A stretch of DNA of 52,372 nucleotides from contig DEXG01000004.1 in assembly GCA_002364005.1 (NCBI GenBank), positions 71,878 through 124,249 of the forward strand, written 5' to 3'. Of the stretch, positions 50,469 to 52,372 are shown piece after piece. How positions within the stretch are numbered: position 1 is the first letter of the stretch; every line of letters starts with the position of its first letter. The notes beneath the pieces are model-generated. The model did not search any database, had not been told where the DNA came from, and worked only from the letters and a program-made list of their open reading frames with translations. The stretch comes from Phycisphaerales bacterium UBA3190. GTDB lineage: Bacteria; Planctomycetota; Phycisphaerae; Phycisphaerales; UBA1924. A program made the translations under genes and the position numbers.

Positions 50469-51293
50469 ATGCCCGAAAACACAACAGAACCAGTGAATGA
50501 GTCGACACCCAGCGAATCGCACGAATCCATCGGCGACATCATCAAGCGACTCGGCCCGGCCGCGTGGCTGGGGATCGCCTGGGCCGTCTTCCCCGGCGTG
50601 ATGGGCATCCTGCTGCTGACCAACATGGACTTTGCCACCCGCTTGCTCAAGGGCACCGAGACCGAGCCGGGTCTGCCGTTCTTTGCGGGGCTGGGGGTCT
50701 ATGTCGCGATTTTCATCATCACCGCCGGGCTCGGGCTGCTGCCGACCTACTCGCAGGCCATCCTCGCCGGGTTCGCCTTCGGGATCGCATGGGGCTTTCC
50801 CGCGGCTCTCGTCGGCTTCGGCGGCGCGTCGATCATCGGCTACTTCATCGCCAATCGCGTGGCACGCAAGAAGATCGAGGCCGAGATCCATCACCATCCC
50901 AAGGCCGAGATCGTCCGCGATGCGTTTATCAGGCACGGGTTCATGCGGGCCCTGCTGATCCTGACCCTGCTGCGCGTGCCTCCGAACTCGCCGTTTGCGC
51001 TGATGAACTATGTGATGAGCGTCTCAGGCGTGCGTTTGGTGCCATTCCTGATCGCGACCGTCGTTGGCATGGCCCCACGGACATTCGCGGCCGTCTGGAT
51101 CGGTTCACAGGTCAGCTCCTGGGATGAGGTCGAGAAGCCCAAATGGTTCATCATCGGCGGCATCGTGCTGGCGATCGCCATCCTCCTCGGACTGGGCAAG
51201 CTGGCCAATAAGGCCATCGAGCAGGCCATGCGATCGGGCCAGCTCCCCGACCACGAGCCCCACCCCCCCGCCGAGCCACCTGAGAAGGGCTAA
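50469..51293 (+). CDS. VTT-domain (TVP38/TMEM64/DedA-type) membrane protein
   Basis: The 274-residue protein has about six hydrophobic segments. The conserved stretch YSQAILAGFAFGIAWGFPAALVGFGGASIIGYFIANRVAR near residues 95-135 and ALLILTLLRVPPNSPFALMNYVMSVSGV near 155-185 carry the family's re-entrant loops and the essential-type Arg/Pro. Members scramble or transport lipids or act in envelope homeostasis. The start at ATG 50469 excludes the repeat-rich sequence upstream, although the frame stays open there. A paralogue follows after 41 bp. Confidence 0.85.
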   Translation: MPENTTEPVNESTPSESHESIGDIIKRLGPAAWLGIAWAVFPGVMGILLLTNMDFATRLLKGTETEPGLPFFAGLGVYVAIFIITAGLGLLPTYSQAILAGFAFGIAWGFPAALVGFGGASIIGYFIANRVARKKIEAEIHHHPKAEIVRDAFIRHGFMRALLILTLLRVPPNSPFALMNYVMSVSGVRLVPFLIATVVGMAPRTFAAVWIGSQVSSWDEVEKPKWFIIGGIVLAIAILLGLGKLANKAIEQAMRSGQLPDHEPHPPAEPPEKG

Positions 51294-51334
51294 TTCGGGC
51301 TGGAAACTGCATTTGAGGGGGCTACCATCCCCCG

Positions 51335-52372
51335 ATGCCTGCCGCAATTGAAAACGAGTCTCAGTTGCAGAAGAAACCGACGCTGCCCAAGCGCCCGGTC
51401 AATCTCGATTTGTACGCGGGTGAAGACGAGCCAAACTCCGACTGTCAGGGCGATTGCAACTGCGATGATTGTTCGACGCAAGGCGCTTCGCTCTTCGGGG
51501 CCGCGGCGTGCGTGATGGTGGGGGCTAGCGCCCACGCCAGCGAACGCTCGGCCAAGGCCAAGCTGTCGAACCGGCTCGGTGCCCAGGCGCTCCACTGGGG
51601 CGTGCTTTTCATCGCGGCCCTGCTCTCCATCCCCTTCGTGCTGCCCACGCTCAGCCCGGCGAGCCGGGACTGGGTCAATACCAATATATTGAGCACGCCC
51701 GGCAACTGGCTGGTCTGGACGCTCTCTGTGTTCGCCTCGGGCCTGTTTGCCATCGGCTTTGTGAATCGGCTCGGGCGTGAGCGGGTGCTTGGCGGGTGCG
51801 CCATGCTCAAGCGCCTCGGACCCGCGGCCATCCTGGGCGTGGCATGGTCCACCCTCCCCTCGTTCGCAGGCGTGCTGCTGGTCCTGAATATGGAACCCAT
51901 CCGGCTCGCGCTGATCGGCGATGGATCAAGTGCCGTCCATATCGCCACGGGCATGTCGATCTATCTGGTCGGGTTCGTGCTGCTCGCTGGGTTCGGCTGC
52001 CTGCCGACCGTTTCGCAGGCCCTGCTTGCGGGTTACGCGTTCGGGGTCCCGGTGGGGCTGTTGCTGGCGCTGCTGGGCTTCGGCGGTGCGTCGCTTGTTG
52101 GGTATGAGGTCGTCTCCAAGATCGCCCGCTCGCGTGTCGAGCAGGAGATTGTCAACAAACCCAAGGCCCGCAAGCTCCGCGATGCCCTGCTCCACGCGAG
52201 CCCGGCCCGGGCGCTGCTGATCGTCACGCTGGTGCGGATCTCGCCCAGCTCGCCGTTTGCGCTGACGAACCTGCTGCTGGCCTCGATCGGCGTTCCACGC
52301 TGGGCCTATTTCTTCGGGACCTTGATGGGCATGCTGCCCCGCACCCTGGCCGCGGTCATGATCGGCAAGAGC
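51335..52372 (+). CDS. VTT-domain membrane protein with Cys-rich N-terminus (C-terminus cut by window)
   Basis: Reading from ATG 51335 gives 346 residues to the window end with no stop. The first 60 residues are soluble and contain the cysteine cluster CQGDCNCDDC near 37-46, a possible metal site. Two or three membrane segments follow (residues 90-150). The VTT core resembles the previous gene: LKRLGPAAILGVAWSTLPSFAGVLLVLNM, VSQALLAGYAFGVPVGLLLALLGFGGASLVGYEVVSKIARSRVE and ALLIVTLVRISPSSPFALTNLLL. It is thus a longer tandem paralogue of the gene at 50469, probably in the same transcript. Confidence 0.85.
   Translation, partial: MPAAIENESQLQKKPTLPKRPVNLDLYAGEDEPNSDCQGDCNCDDCSTQGASLFGAAACVMVGASAHASERSAKAKLSNRLGAQALHWGVLFIAALLSIPFVLPTLSPASRDWVNTNILSTPGNWLVWTLSVFASGLFAIGFVNRLGRERVLGGCAMLKRLGPAAILGVAWSTLPSFAGVLLVLNMEPIRLALIGDGSSAVHIATGMSIYLVGFVLLAGFGCLPTVSQALLAGYAFGVPVGLLLALLGFGGASLVGYEVVSKIARSRVEQEIVNKPKARKLRDALLHASPARALLIVTLVRISPSSPFALTNLLLASIGVPRWAYFFGTLMGMLPRTLAAVMIGKS

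Overview
The window is a GC-rich (about 60-65 % by eye), gene-dense stretch of a Gram-negative bacterial chromosome. Three features make Planctomycetota, probably Phycisphaerae, the most likely source: secreted proteins with a dockerin-like tail, a giant PQQ-propeller secreted protein, and a membrane protein with a C-terminal CxxC zinc ribbon. This is inference from protein content; no rRNA is present. No tRNA, rRNA, CRISPR array or prophage was seen.

Layout. 1-6.4 kb: a sulfate activation and sulfation block. cysC and a truncated cysQ lie on the minus strand. Divergent from them are cysD, cysN, a metallo-beta-lactamase-like protein that has lost most metal ligands, and a TPR-sulfotransferase. 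Together they make PAPS, use it and recycle PAP. 6.4-8.2 kb: surE and an HDOD protein converge on a shared terminator. 8.4-15.6 kb: a minus-strand nonulosonic acid operon (maf-like giant protein, neuA, neuB, neuC). A 484-bp unit with 27-bp inverted ends carrying a GxxExxY gene sits between neuA and neuB and is fused in frame to neuA. 15.6-17.9 kb: a membrane protein, a lipoprotein and flgM, so flagellin glycosylation is a plausible role for the operon. 18-28.4 kb: housekeeping genes (ROK kinase, ispE, Nif3-like, LEA-like lipoprotein, PQQ/TPR giant, rpiB, a tsaC-phosphatase fusion).

28.4-30.5 kb: dnaA, with DnaA-box-like sites upstream and a 443-bp gap downstream holding a consensus DnaA box and a 20-bp perfect palindrome, a candidate oriC. 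30.5-33 kb: a tatC-tadA-mutM operon. 33.2-36 kb: ECF sigma factor, anti-sigma-like protein and secreted PDZ/coiled-coil protein. 36.0-36.25 kb: a multi-hairpin RNA candidate ending in an intrinsic terminator, just upstream of moxR. 36.3-41.8 kb: moxR, an Rrf2 regulator, lysS, a secreted protein and pyrE. 41.9-48 kb: envelope genes on the minus strand (lptG-like, PAP2, GT39, lptF-like, an RNase Z-like hydrolase). 48.3-52.4 kb: a secreted FGE-fold/dockerin protein, a zinc-ribbon membrane protein flanked by perfect 29-bp inverted repeats, and two tandem VTT/DedA-type membrane proteins, the second cut by the window end.

The observations I consider most worth pursuing are the GxxExxY unit inside the neu operon, the giant Maf protein with a radical-SAM-like domain lacking its cluster cysteines, the repeat-flanked zinc-ribbon gene, the structured RNA before moxR and the candidate oriC.
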